A stretch of DNA of 64,000 nucleotides from Actinomycetota bacterium (GCA_016235065.1 JACRMB010000010.1:258281-322280); one strand, 5' to 3'. Positions 1 through 8,925 are shown, counted from the first letter of the stretch. Notes: generated by a model not told the origin, from the sequence alone. Numbers and translations are program-made.

Positions 1-3000
1 GAACCATAACTCGTTGCCGACCTCATCCCTGCAGCCGGCATACAGCCGGGTAGTAAATCGCCTTGTTCCAGGTGGACAGTAAAAACGGACCTCCATATCA
101 ACAGCCTGGCTGACTCCCAGCATCGCGTACGGCGGCGGCGGCGGACCTGGAATCACGGAAGCCGGCTCTGCATCGATCTGGTTTATTACAACTTCGCGCG
201 CACCACCATCTCCGATGTTGCGCAGGCGATACCTGACTGACAGGTTGCCGCTGAGATAGTCCTCATAGCTTCCCCAGAAAACAGATGCAATCGACAGTGC
301 CAGGCGGGGCTGTGTGCATGATGCCAGGTTGGATATACCGGATTCGTTTCCGGCATCATCCGTTGCCTTCATCGCAAAATAGACCGCTTCGCCCGAAGGA
401 ATCTCGCTCGTCATCACGCTTTCGTTAAAACCGGCGGCCTCCGGGCCAGCCGACATGCTAATGGGCTCAGCCGACGCCCAGGTCTGCTCGTTGATCGGCT
501 GCCCCGAGTAGCGGATCGAGTACAGCGCAGCCGCCCCTTCGTTTCCGTCGTCGCCTGGAGCCATCCATTCGAGTCGGATGGCGCCGTCGTCCTGCCGCTG
601 TGCTGTCAGATCCATCACGGGCGCAGGCGGTGCAGAGTCCAGTTCGCTCACTGCCATTCCATCGGGCGCCAGAAAAGAATCGGCTGCCCCGTCGCCGTTG
701 CTGTCTATCCCGATCCTGTAGCCCTCCCTTTGGCTGTCGGGACCAGTCGACAATCCGGCCACGATCCCGGGGCCGACCTCGATGCTGTTGTAATCCAGGC
801 TGGTAGTAGTTCCCTTCGCGGGATCAGAAAGTACGATTCGCAGTGGCGTCACGGCGGGAGCCGCTGCGGTGATCTCCAGGCGATAGTCCTCCAGATACCC
901 GCCGCCGGCGGCGATTATTGCCTTCTGTCCGATTTCCGGGATCGACAGATAGCTCGATCCCGGCAGGTTATTCTCGATAAGGCCGGACAGGTCTTCACCT
1001 ACGGACCCGGCCATACCTGACAGACTGGCTGTCACGGTATTGTTGATCCTGACCTCGATGCCGACAAGCCTGCCCCTGATTCCCGAGAAGCCATCCCAGT
1101 CAAGCCCCTGCCAGGCGAATGGCCTCTGCCACCTGTCGCCGGACCAGACAGGGCCCAGAGGTGGATCGGCTTCCGGCGCGCCGTTGACTTCACCCCATCG
1201 GCCAGGGAAACTGAGCCATCTCTGGCCGGGAATATCGGTCGCTGCCCCTGCCAGTGGCAGCACTCTCGGCATGGTCATCCTGCCGCCTTCGTATGTATCC
1301 GCTTCATCGATGAACATCGGCACCGGCAAACCGGAGGCCTCGACGCTGTGGCTACCCGGTTCAAAGTAGTTGGCATGCGAGCCCCGGCCCACATATATGA
1401 CCGGATGTCCATCACGGACCTCAACGTCCCGCCAGTGGCGCAACTTTCCATAGCCATGTTGTGAGACCGACACGCGGACCGGTTGCGCGCTGCCGTCCAG
1501 CTCTACCTCCACAAGCTCCCAGTCCCCCTCATGGCTGAGCAGCGGGTGATTGTTGAAGTAGTAATTGATCCAGTACTGAAGCACTGTGCGTCCCCCCATA
1601 TGGACGACCCGGCCGTATATTGCATCCTCGTAACCACCACCGGCGATGACAGCGGAGTAAGGCCGCTGGTATTGGGCCCGGACTACCCGGTCGAACGACG
1701 GATCGGGCAGGCGTGGGCCGCAGATCGCGCATTTGCCCGGCAGGTCGATGAAGGCGTTCACGCCAAAATCGCCAAGGGAATCCAGGGAAAGTGCTCCCGG
1801 CGACCTCAGCCTTTCAATACCATCCTCCATGAGCACGGCACCTGGAGCCGCCAGCATCACCCCTGCCTCCTCCGGGGCAAAATCCTCGTTATGATGGAGG
1901 ACCAGCGAGGGTGAATACTGCTCCAGCAGGCTGGTGTCTTCTGAGGCTGGAGCAAGCACCGCCGCATAAACATCCCAGTCGCCATCCCGGTTATCCTGCC
2001 AGACCACCATGTTGCCCTTGATCACAGGATTCTTCTGGTCCCCTGGCGCTGTACAGACAGGTTGCTCCATGCCGGTGGCAAGGTCTTTCAGGTAGATATT
2101 CCACTCACCAGTCCAGTGTCCCGACTCATCAGGATGGCCAGTACGGTTGTCCTGATATACGACAAGGTTGCCACTGAGGGACGGATTGACCTGATCGCCG
2201 GGTTCGTCGACCACCATGACACCAAAGGTCTCGCTGACGGCCTCGAAGATATCCCAGTCCCGGGCTATATCATTCTCCATATGCTGGTAGAGGATACGGT
2301 TGCCGCTTATTGTCGGATGCTGCCGTCCGAACCTGCTGGCTCCCGTCTCATTCACGCCACCGCCCAGCCGTGATACGTACTCCGAGATCTTTGTAGGTAT
2401 TTCGTAAGTAAAGAGGACCGGCTCATAGTATCTGCCGGCATAACCCCTTTCCCGCACCCAGACTGTCCTGTCACCGTCGATGTCCGGCCCATACCTGTAC
2501 CCGGAAAAGTTGTAGGAATCCAGTATCTTCGAACTGGCCGTGTCGAATTCGACCAGCCTGATCGTGCTGCTGCCGTTATGGCTTGTGATCGCCCTGCTTC
2601 CTGAAAGCGAAAGGGAAGAGGCGGCGCTGACAGTCACGCACTTATCGTCCCCGCCCGCCAGGGGCCGGCGGCAGACCTGGTTATTGCTGTTCTGCCAAGC
2701 GATGGCGCCGCTATCGATATCCGGTCCGGCCGTTACGCCGGCTCCGCCGACCTCAGCTGAATCGCCGCTGAATATTTCTTTCTTCACAATCCAACCCTGG
2801 ACTGAACGCCCGAGATCGTTGTATACCGCCGTGCCATCCTCGACGGCAGGCGTAATCTGATCACCCGGGCCCTGAGCCACCGGTATCTCAGTCATTGACC
2901 ACCCCCAGGAAAATGCCGGCTCACCATTGGCTCCGGCACTTCCCGTATCAGACAAATCCCAGCACGCAGCCGCAACAAATGCCAGTACCATAAGGATGTA

Positions 3001-3096
3001 CCTTAGCCTTATGGTGGCATTGATTCGACCACCCTTCCCCCTTGGAACGGCGCTATTCGGGCTACACTTATGCAGCCCCTGAATCAGCCTCAACAT
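1..3096 (-). CDS. Large secreted beta-propeller / Vps62-like / Fn3 protein (C-terminus beyond window)
   Basis: The frame is open from an ATG at 3096, with GAGG-type Shine-Dalgarno (SD) bases just upstream, to the window edge: 1032 codons, with no stop in any stretch I translated. A hydrophobic segment near residues 33-46 (ILMVLAFVAAAC) is a signal peptide or anchor. Residues about 60-400 repeat the pattern SGNLVVYQDNR...DWDVY, typical of TolB/WD40-like propeller blades. Residues about 510-580 contain HEGDWE, SQHG and GSHANYF, the signature set of Vps62-like (DUF946) domains. An Fn3-like segment (PPAPVMDLTAQ) follows near residue 820, then a CARDB-like stretch (SVRYRLRNIGDGG) close to the edge. 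Ligand and role are unknown; extracellular binding or adhesion is inference. The first 33 residues are basic and polar, so the real start could lie further in. Confidence 0.8.
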   Translation of the reverse strand, partial: MLRLIQGLHKCSPNSAVPRGKGGRINATIRLRYILMVLAFVAAACWDLSDTGSAGANGEPAFSWGWSMTEIPVAQGPGDQITPAVEDGTAVYNDLGRSVQGWIVKKEIFSGDSAEVGGAGVTAGPDIDSGAIAWQNSNNQVCRRPLAGGDDKCVTVSAASSLSLSGSRAITSHNGSSTIRLVEFDTASSKILDSYNFSGYRYGPDIDGDRTVWVRERGYAGRYYEPVLFTYEIPTKISEYVSRLGGGVNETGASRFGRQHPTISGNRILYQHMENDIARDWDIFEAVSETFGVMVVDEPGDQVNPSLSGNLVVYQDNRTGHPDESGHWTGEWNIYLKDLATGMEQPVCTAPGDQKNPVIKGNMVVWQDNRDGDWDVYAAVLAPASEDTSLLEQYSPSLVLHHNEDFAPEEAGVMLAAPGAVLMEDGIERLRSPGALSLDSLGDFGVNAFIDLPGKCAICGPRLPDPSFDRVVRAQYQRPYSAVIAGGGYEDAIYGRVVHMGGRTVLQYWINYYFNNHPLLSHEGDWELVEVELDGSAQPVRVSVSQHGYGKLRHWRDVEVRDGHPVIYVGRGSHANYFEPGSHSVEASGLPVPMFIDEADTYEGGRMTMPRVLPLAGAATDIPGQRWLSFPGRWGEVNGAPEADPPLGPVWSGDRWQRPFAWQGLDWDGFSGIRGRLVGIEVRINNTVTASLSGMAGSVGEDLSGLIENNLPGSSYLSIPEIGQKAIIAAGGGYLEDYRLEITAAAPAVTPLRIVLSDPAKGTTTSLDYNSIEVGPGIVAGLSTGPDSQREGYRIGIDSNGDGAADSFLAPDGMAVSELDSAPPAPVMDLTAQRQDDGAIRLEWMAPGDDGNEGAAALYSIRYSGQPINEQTWASAEPISMSAGPEAAGFNESVMTSEIPSGEAVYFAMKATDDAGNESGISNLASCTQPRLALSIASVFWGSYEDYLSGNLSVRYRLRNIGDGGAREVVINQIDAEPASVIPGPPPPPYAMLGVSQAVDMEVRFYCPPGTRRFTTRLYAGCRDEVGNELWF

Positions 3097-3262
3097 CGTA
3101 TCCTCACTTCCTCAGCTCGCACTATCCGCGTTTTCGCAGGCATCTATTCAGAGTTGTCACTTGTTCAATTCCGCCCTGTCTTTCAAGTCAAGCCCATGGC
3201 TCCTCCTTTCTGCCGACATGCATGATCAGTACCCGCCACCATAACAAACGGCAGGCTTCCCG

Positions 3263-3310
3263 GAATCATCCGTTGGGTGTAATTACAAATGTAAAAAGTC
3301 GTATATTTAC
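3263..3310. promoter_or_regulatory. Conserved motif block GAATCATCC-N18-TGTAAAAAGTCGTAT
   Basis: The block sits between two divergent genes. GAATCATCC (3263-3271) is followed 18 bases later by TGTAAAAAGTCGTAT (3290-3304). The same two words with a 17-base gap recur at 6105-6145, again in a divergent intergenic region. It is AT-rich in a GC-rich genome and ends in GTAAA...TTTAC. It is probably a regulator site or a special promoter; which of the flanking genes it serves is not evident. Confidence 0.4.
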
Positions 3311-3390
3311 CAACTCAGATCCCGCCTGATTCGGCCTCCTCATCTGCGAGACAGTTTAAAAACCCATCCCGGGGAAAAAATGTAATCAGG

Positions 3391-3942
3391 ATGTCAGATC
3401 AGGCAAAACAGATGACTGGTATATCGGGAAAGAAAGTCGCGGTTGTATTTGCGACAGGCTTCGAGGACTCAGAACTGACTGAGCCTGTGGCCTCCCTGAG
3501 ACAGGCCGGCGCCACGGTCACGCTTGTGGGTATGAACGAAGCAGACAAGGCCGGGATCACCGGCAAGCACGGCACTAGAGTGAATGCCGACGCGACTATC
3601 GACGAGGTCAGGGCTGAAGACTTCGACGCCCTTATGATTCCGGGCGGCAGGGGGCCGGCGCTACTGCGTGAGGACGAGCGGGTGCTCGAATTCACGCGCG
3701 AGTTCGATGCTGGTGGAAAACCGCTGGCGGCCATCTGCCACGGTCCGCAGGTGCTGGCTTCAGCCGGACTCCTCAAGGGCCGTACGGCGACCAGTTTTTT
3801 CACCGTGGGGCCCGAGGTCAAAAAAGCGGGAGCCAGATTCGTCAACAGACCGGTGGTCGTCGACGGCAATCTGATCACATCCCGGATGCCCAGGGATATC
3901 CCGGCATTCACCGAAGCGATTATGGCCGCCCTGCGAAAGTGA
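3391..3942 (+). CDS. DJ-1/PfpI family protein
   Basis: This 183-residue class I glutamine-amidotransferase-like protein belongs to the PfpI/YhbO branch (annotated as intracellular protease, deglycase or glyoxalase-like stress protein). It shows the N-terminal KKVAVVFATGFEDSEL strand-turn typical of the family, the PGGRGPALLRED loop, and the nucleophile elbow AICHGPQ, giving Cys116 next to His117. It has no signal peptide, so it is cytoplasmic. The start is uncertain: ATG 3391 has only weak SD bases, and an in-frame ATG at 3412 would also give a full domain. It lies 90 bases upstream of a sulfur-transport gene pair on the same strand. The exact biochemical activity cannot be read from sequence. 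Confidence 0.9.
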   Translation: MSDQAKQMTGISGKKVAVVFATGFEDSELTEPVASLRQAGATVTLVGMNEADKAGITGKHGTRVNADATIDEVRAEDFDALMIPGGRGPALLREDERVLEFTREFDAGGKPLAAICHGPQVLASAGLLKGRTATSFFTVGPEVKKAGARFVNRPVVVDGNLITSRMPRDIPAFTEAIMAALRK

Positions 3943-4031
3943 ATCCTTTCAGGGGCTGTCAGGTCTAATATGTATATGTTTTCAGGCTCTATGCTGGATC
4001 AGGGCGACCCGGACCGGGAAAGGAGGCAACC

Positions 4032-4565
4032 ATGGAACTTGCGGAGCAGAAAAAACATCCCAGAAAAAGGATGAACTGGATCGTCGGCGGAATCCTGCTG
4101 GGATTGCTCAACACATTTGCCGTGGCTACATATGGGGCGCTGGGAGCGTCCCGGAATTACGTGGTGGTCGATGGTTTTTTACTGCGCCTCTTCGGCTCGA
4201 ACCTCACATCCACCAACGAGTATCTCGCCCAGATGCCCACCAGGGCAGACTGGCTGCTTATGGTCAGCCTGGGCATGGTCATCGGCGGTTTTCTGGCCGC
4301 CCTTCTAACAGGCACGATCAACACCCGTTCGGTGCCAAGGCTCTGGAAAAGCCGCTTCGGTGACAGTAAGCCGAAACGCTTCGCCGCCGCTTTCGCAGGC
4401 GGTTTCCTGCTGCTGTTGGGCGCCCGCATCGCCGGCGGCTGCACCAGCGGCCTGGTTCTCAGCGGCGTGGCCCAGCTTTCCATCGCTGGCTTCATCTTCG
4501 GCGCCGCGATGTTCGCATCCGGTGTACCCGTTGCAAAACTCCTCTATCGAAAGAAGGCGTCATGA
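4032..4565 (+). CDS. YeeE/YedE family membrane protein, first half-transporter
   Basis: This 177-residue inner-membrane protein has about four hydrophobic helices and the conserved GARIAGGCTSG signature of the YeeE/YedE (DUF395) family. Known members take up thiosulfate or serve selenium and sulfur metabolism; the conserved Cys in GGCTSG is thought to relay the sulfur compound. A strong SD (AAAGGAGG) precedes ATG 4032. The stop overlaps the next start (ATGA, 4562-4565), so the two small proteins are translationally coupled and probably form one transporter, equivalent to the single long polypeptide of other species. Substrate identity is inferred from the family. Confidence 0.88.
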   Translation: MELAEQKKHPRKRMNWIVGGILLGLLNTFAVATYGALGASRNYVVVDGFLLRLFGSNLTSTNEYLAQMPTRADWLLMVSLGMVIGGFLAALLTGTINTRSVPRLWKSRFGDSKPKRFAAAFAGGFLLLLGARIAGGCTSGLVLSGVAQLSIAGFIFGAAMFASGVPVAKLLYRKKAS

Positions 4566-5209
4566 CCGCCCCCCTTATCACAATCGCGCAGGCAACCACC
4601 GATTCTATCGGCGTCGTCGGCGGTACTGACGCCCGGGCAATCATCTTCGGCCTGCTCACCGGGATCGCCTTCGGCGTGATACTTCAGAGGGTCGGCGCCT
4701 CGAGCTTCGAGATGATCGTGAACATGCTCCGGCTCAAGGACCTGACCGTCATGAAGTTCTTCTTCCTGGCGATCGGGGTCGGGTCGCTGGGCATCTATCT
4801 GACTGAATCACTGGGTGGCACCGTCCATATTGGCATCGCACCGCTCTACCTGATCGGCATAACCGTCGGCGGGCTCATCTTCGGCGTAGGCTGGGCGGTC
4901 AGCGGCTATTGCCCGGGCACATCACTGGTCGCCCTGGGCGAAGGCAAGACCGACGCCGCTGTCACGATTTTCGGAGGACTGGTGGGCGCGCTGACGCTGG
5001 CGCTGACCTGGGACTGGATCGAACCGAACCTGGTCGAGCCGCTGAACTACGGCCCCAAGAGCCTGCCGGATGTACTCGGCGTGAAACCGCTCCTGGTAGC
5101 AGTCGTTCTGACAGCCGTGATCGTTGCATTTGTGATGTATCTGGATCATCTGAAAGCAGGACCGGAAGCGACCACAGGCGAGACTCCGGGAACGGCCGCA
5201 AGCAGCTAG
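4562..5209 (+). CDS. YeeE/YedE family membrane protein, second half-transporter
   Basis: This 215-residue multi-helix membrane protein is the partner of the preceding gene and overlaps it by four bases. It carries the second family signature, SGYCPGTSLVALGEGK, whose Cys matches the second sulfur-handling site of YeeE/YedE transporters. Roughly five membrane segments are followed by a polar Ala/Thr-rich tail. The pair probably imports thiosulfate or a similar small sulfur species; no sulfurtransferase gene is adjacent, unlike many yeeE-yeeD loci. Its stop overlaps by four bases the convergent stop of the next gene, so no terminator separates them. Confidence 0.88.
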   Translation: MTAPLITIAQATTDSIGVVGGTDARAIIFGLLTGIAFGVILQRVGASSFEMIVNMLRLKDLTVMKFFFLAIGVGSLGIYLTESLGGTVHIGIAPLYLIGITVGGLIFGVGWAVSGYCPGTSLVALGEGKTDAAVTIFGGLVGALTLALTWDWIEPNLVEPLNYGPKSLPDVLGVKPLLVAVVLTAVIVAFVMYLDHLKAGPEATTGETPGTAASS

Positions 5210-5895
5210 TCCCCAAGTATTGCCAGCAATCCGGCCGCGCCGGTCTCATAACCGTTCATGGTCTCGTGGAGCACGGCCATATACAGATGCTCCCTGGCGG
5301 ATCCCTGGTCGCCCAATCTGTTATACATCCTTCCGAGCAGGTAATGCGCCCAGGGATTATCGTGCCGTAGATCGATGAATCTCAGCAGCCAGGCAACCGC
5401 CTGTTCGCACATGCCCAGCTCGGCACAGGTAAAGCCCAGCCAGTACAGGCCGTCGCCATGGCCGTAGAGGTGATAAAGCGAAGTCCACAGCTCAAGCGCG
5501 TGGATGAGATCCTCGGGACCTCGTGCTTCTTCCGTGCATATCAGCGCCTCACGATAATCTTCCTGGGCCGCCGATCTCTCGTCCTGCAATACATAGAATC
5601 CGTATGCTGATTCCGTCACCTGATCCACGCCAGCGTCGGTCAGACCGAATTGCGGGGCGACTACTCGAAAATCACACGACTTCAGGAACTCGTAGTCCGG
5701 CGGACCGGCGTCGAGGCCGTCGATGCTATAACCGACGACTCCAGCACCTTCCATCACCCACCAGTTGAATTCCGGGCGGACGTTCTCCGTCCAGCCGCTG
5801 CCGACCTTGAAATCCTCGGTCAGGACCAGAAGGCAACCCTCTTCGAAATCCAGAAACCTGGCCATCCTCATCTTTGCCATGTGCTCCCTGGTCAT
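5206..5895 (-). CDS. TPR-containing hypothetical protein
   Basis: A 229-residue cytoplasmic protein (no signal or membrane helix) of unknown function. The N-terminal half (about residues 1-95) is an unfamiliar alpha/beta region rich in Trp and acidic residues. The C-terminal half reads as tetratricopeptide helices, for example GDGLYWLGFTCAELGMCEQA followed by WAHYLLGRMYNRLGDQGSA. GGAGG lies six bases before ATG 5895. The region upstream (to 6286) contains an unusual inverted-repeat element and a conserved motif block. TPR proteins act as protein-interaction scaffolds; no partner is suggested by the neighbours. Confidence 0.7.
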   Translation of the reverse strand: MTREHMAKMRMARFLDFEEGCLLVLTEDFKVGSGWTENVRPEFNWWVMEGAGVVGYSIDGLDAGPPDYEFLKSCDFRVVAPQFGLTDAGVDQVTESAYGFYVLQDERSAAQEDYREALICTEEARGPEDLIHALELWTSLYHLYGHGDGLYWLGFTCAELGMCEQAVAWLLRFIDLRHDNPWAHYLLGRMYNRLGDQGSAREHLYMAVLHETMNGYETGAAGLLAILGD

Positions 5896-5980
5896 AATTC
5901 CTCCGTAACCGGGTTATAGTGCTGCCGGGCATCAGGACATAAAACGTCATTAGAAAGCACCAGGACTTCTACGAACAATT

Positions 5981-6072
5981 AGGGGACACCCACTGCCGAC
6001 CGTGCACGGTAGGAATTGCCAATGCCAGAAAACTGGTCAGGCAACACACGGCAAACATCAGGGTGCCCCCTT
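5981..6072. repeat. MITE-like inverted-repeat element
   Basis: AGGGGACACCC at 5981-5991 is repeated in inverse orientation as GGGTGCCCCCT at 6062-6072 with one mismatch. Inside are a 12-base palindrome ACCGTGCACGGT (about 5999-6010) and a CCAG...CTGG hairpin. The GGGGACAC ends match the ends of palindromic elements elsewhere in the window, so it may be a relic of the same small mobile repeat family. No transposase is encoded here. Confidence 0.45.
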
Positions 6073-6104
6073 TAATCAAGATTAATGGATGACGATCGTC
6101 ACAG

Positions 6105-6145
6105 AATCATCCCAAAGTATGATTTTCAATTGTAAAAAGTCGTAT
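6105..6145. promoter_or_regulatory. Second copy of the GAATCATCC-N17-TGTAAAAAGTCGTAT block
   Basis: GAATCATCC (6105-6113) and TGTAAAAAGTCGTAT (6131-6145) match the block at 3263-3304 exactly in both words, with a gap of 17 rather than 18 bases and a related AT-rich spacer. Both copies lie between divergent genes. A shared regulator site is the simplest reading. Confidence 0.4.
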
Positions 6146-6286
6146 TTTTATGGATTACCCCCTCTTGAAGAGTACTGGATTCCAGCGGCGATGATTGTCA
6201 TTTAAGAACATCAGTCGTACAATAAAAACTCCTGAACCCACTGCCCGATTGACGGCAGAGGATAGAACGAGAAAAGCTGACCGGGG

Positions 6287-8374
6287 GTGGTTGGCCTGAT
6301 CGACTTGCTGAAAAGGATTCCTCTGCCGGCAATACTGCTGGCCGCTGCCGCTGCCCTGACCAGCCTTATCCTGGTTGTAAGCCTTTATGGCGCCGACGAC
6401 TCCAGTCCGTCATCTGGCCTCACTGTTGGCGCGTCCGGCTATATCGATGACGGTCCTTTCAGTTCACCGCGCTCCGATGCCTATCCACCGCCCGTACCCC
6501 CGGAATCTCCAGCGCCACCTGCAGAGGAAGATGAGACCTGGTTCGCCGAAAGCGACGGTTCCGCAGAGGGAAGCGGCATCGATCCCGGCATCCCCACACC
6601 CCCGGTCACTCCGGGTGTGACGATCTGGCAGGACCGTAGCGATAGCGGTTACAACGCCGGCAGCGGTCAAGGCGCGATAAGCGGCAGGGTCACCGATCCC
6701 TGGGGCAACGGTATTGCCGGTGTCACAGTCAGCCTCGGAGTTGGAGGTTCACCCTGCGGTAACCCGGGAAAACCCGGGCCGGATCTGCCCCGCTGGATCA
6801 TAACCCCGGCAATAACCGACTCCATGGGTTTTTATGCTGTGACCACCATGAAATGGCACACCGGCTGGCCCTACGCAGAAGAATACAGTTTCAGCGAAAG
6901 CTACGTGCCGAATATTTTTTCCCATGAGAATGAAGGCGTGCCGCTGGAAGGCTCCTACACGGTCTACTTCAGCGGTACCGTCCATGGATATCACTCTGCG
7001 GAATGGTATAACGACATAGGGAGAAGTGAACCCTGCTCGGTACCGGTCGGAGTCTTAAGCGTTCCCGCCGGCTCTTCGGGCGTCGATGCGGTCCTCGTGC
7101 CGCAGGCCAGCATTGCCGGCAAGGTGAGCGGTCCCGGCTCTGAAAGCGCCTGGATCGCAGCGGTCCCTGCGGACGGCGCCCAGGCAGAATATGTCAATAT
7201 TGGTGAAGGCGCTTATTCATACGGCAATATCTTCTATCTTTCCAGACTGCTGCCGGGCGCTTATAAGTTGACGGCCATTCCCAACCGGCGCGGTTATTAT
7301 GATCGTCAGGAGAGGCCTGATCCGGGTACGCCGGTCTGGTTCAACGCAACCCGCAGCTGGGATGCTGCGAGCAATATCGTCCTGGGCGAGGGACAAGTCG
7401 CTACGGTAGATTTCAGATTCCCCGAAGAGGAGCCCAAACGCGCCGACACCATCTCTGGCAGCCTTCTGTTTCATGATCGCCCACCGTCTTATGGCACGGA
7501 AGTCGCCCTGGTAGAAGCATCGAATCCGGATGTCACACTGGCCCGGAAGACACTTTCTCCTTCCAACTACTCATTCTCTTTCAGCGGCCTGCGCGATGGT
7601 GAATACAAACTGAAGTGTGTTCTGCCAGGCAGCGGCCGCACATTCTGGTATATAGGAACTGTCCTTTTTTTCTATGTGGAACCGGGGCTGGATCCCAATG
7701 ATGCCGCAGCCATCTCGCCGGGTTCTGAAAACATAATCTTCAACGCCATGCCCCAGGGCGGAAATGTTAGCGGCACCATCACATTCCCTGACGGATCTCC
7801 GGTGCCGAGTGTCAACGTCCGGGCTGATGTCAAGAACGGGTATATCGAGCAATGGCCGGCAATATCGACGACCGATCGTTCAGGCAGCTATGCTTTTGAT
7901 TATAATCATGGTTATTACTACTATAGGTCCTATCTGATGCCGGGAAACTACCGGATCTGCGTTCGGGATGAGGCGGACGGATCCGAATACTGCGCCGCGG
8001 ATCTGGTCAGTGTCGGCTGGTACACTGACTCATCGGGAGTGGATATCGTTGTTCCCGCAGATTTCGGTACTCCGATGGAAGTCTCGGGCACGGTCAGAAA
8101 GCCGGATGATTCCGGTGCCGGCGGCGCGACGGTGAAGCTGATAGACTTTAATGGTTTGACGCATTTCAGCAAGCAGGCGGATAGTTCCGGATATTACCGC
8201 TTCACCAGGGCCGATGGCCTGTTGCCCGGTTACTACTACGCCTGCGCAGAGTACAGGGGCATCGATTATTGTGACTGGTCCTGGCGCCATGACGGCTTCC
8301 TGGTATGGTGGAACGTAGTCCTGGCAGACATAGATCTGAAGGTGCCTGACGAAGTCGGCGCCGACGGTTATTGA
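6287..8374 (+). CDS. Membrane-anchored surface protein with carboxypeptidase-regulatory / Cna-B-like repeats
   Basis: This 695-residue exported protein has a hydrophobic helix near residues 14-35 and then a Pro/Ser-rich stalk (about 40-105). The rest is a chain of beta-sandwich repeats of the carboxypeptidase regulatory-like type: ISGRVTDPWGNGIAGVTV, SIAGKVSGPG, NVSGTITFPDGSPVPSVNV and VSGTVRKPDDSGAGGATV, each followed by G-Y-Y/G-S-Y turns. It is Tyr- and Gly-rich. No LPXTG sorting motif is visible, so it is probably held by its N-terminal helix. The start is GTG 6287 with a poor SD, so the start is tentative. The role is likely structural or adhesive at the cell surface; the ligand is unknown. 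The next gene's upstream frame overlaps its stop. Confidence 0.75.
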   Translation: MVGLIDLLKRIPLPAILLAAAAALTSLILVVSLYGADDSSPSSGLTVGASGYIDDGPFSSPRSDAYPPPVPPESPAPPAEEDETWFAESDGSAEGSGIDPGIPTPPVTPGVTIWQDRSDSGYNAGSGQGAISGRVTDPWGNGIAGVTVSLGVGGSPCGNPGKPGPDLPRWIITPAITDSMGFYAVTTMKWHTGWPYAEEYSFSESYVPNIFSHENEGVPLEGSYTVYFSGTVHGYHSAEWYNDIGRSEPCSVPVGVLSVPAGSSGVDAVLVPQASIAGKVSGPGSESAWIAAVPADGAQAEYVNIGEGAYSYGNIFYLSRLLPGAYKLTAIPNRRGYYDRQERPDPGTPVWFNATRSWDAASNIVLGEGQVATVDFRFPEEEPKRADTISGSLLFHDRPPSYGTEVALVEASNPDVTLARKTLSPSNYSFSFSGLRDGEYKLKCVLPGSGRTFWYIGTVLFFYVEPGLDPNDAAAISPGSENIIFNAMPQGGNVSGTITFPDGSPVPSVNVRADVKNGYIEQWPAISTTDRSGSYAFDYNHGYYYYRSYLMPGNYRICVRDEADGSEYCAADLVSVGWYTDSSGVDIVVPADFGTPMEVSGTVRKPDDSGAGGATVKLIDFNGLTHFSKQADSSGYYRFTRADGLLPGYYYACAEYRGIDYCDWSWRHDGFLVWWNVVLADIDLKVPDEVGADGY

Positions 8375-8475
8375 GCACGGCCAGTACTGTGATGTGTTCC
8401 GATTTCGCCAGGCTTATGCGAAGTCTGACACCGGCTGCTATTGAAATCCCGGTCCATCCCGGCGAGAATGAGGCC

Positions 8476-8925
8476 ATGATCATCCCTGTGAAGAACAAGA
8501 AGGCGGGCGGCGTGCGGGTAAATCCCGGTTTCCTGGGTTTCCTGCTTTGTATCGCAGTCCTGGTTTTTACAGCCGGTTGCGGCGAATCATCTGATTCCGG
8601 CACCAGCACCGGCTCTACATCCGCCAGCACCTCAACCTCGAACACCTCCCAGGACCGCGCCGCCCGTCTGGCAGCCCAGTCGCAACTGCGCAATGCCCAG
8701 ATGGCGCAGGAAGAGTATTACGTGGAAAACGAGCGCTATGCGGGGACCGCCGCGGAGCTGAAGACCATCGACGAAAAGCTGAACCCCAAGCTGGAGGTCA
8801 TAAGCGGCGGCGCCAGGGGCTACGAGATGAAAATAACGGCCAACGACAGCAGCCAGACGGTCTATATCCTCCGCCAGACCGAGAGCCGGATCGAAAGAGT
8901 CGACGGGGAAGGCAATCCCTGGTAA
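8476..8925 (+). CDS. Pilin-like lipoprotein
   Basis: I chose ATG 8476 because a TGAGG SD precedes it and it places a clean type II signal peptide at the N-terminus. The frame stays open back to 8371, but that extension is not signal-like. The lipobox LVFTAGC gives lipidation at about residue 29, followed by a low-complexity Ser/Thr/Gly linker. The C-terminal part (AAQSQLRNAQMAQEEYYVEN, then YAGTAAELK) resembles the alpha-helix/beta-sheet body of type IV pilins and pseudopilins that follows their N-terminal helix. This looks like a pilin globular domain moved onto a lipid anchor. It is 149 residues long. Function unknown. Confidence 0.7.
   Translation: MIIPVKNKKAGGVRVNPGFLGFLLCIAVLVFTAGCGESSDSGTSTGSTSASTSTSNTSQDRAARLAAQSQLRNAQMAQEEYYVENERYAGTAAELKTIDEKLNPKLEVISGGARGYEMKITANDSSQTVYILRQTESRIERVDGEGNPW

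Larger units (their letters stand above)
5896..6286. other. 391-base intergenic region with repeat and motif elements
   Basis: No gene is evident. It holds an inverted-repeat element at 5981-6072, the motif block at 6105-6145 shared with 3263-3304, and at 6156-6192 a sequence (reverse strand: CCGCTGGAA...GAGGGGGT) resembling one at 24996-25030. It is the divergent control region for the TPR gene on the left and the secreted repeat protein on the right. Confidence 0.6.

Noticed and set aside
5981-6072. Complete insertion sequence
   Set aside because: The element is only 92 bases with no coding capacity; at most it is a MITE-like relic.
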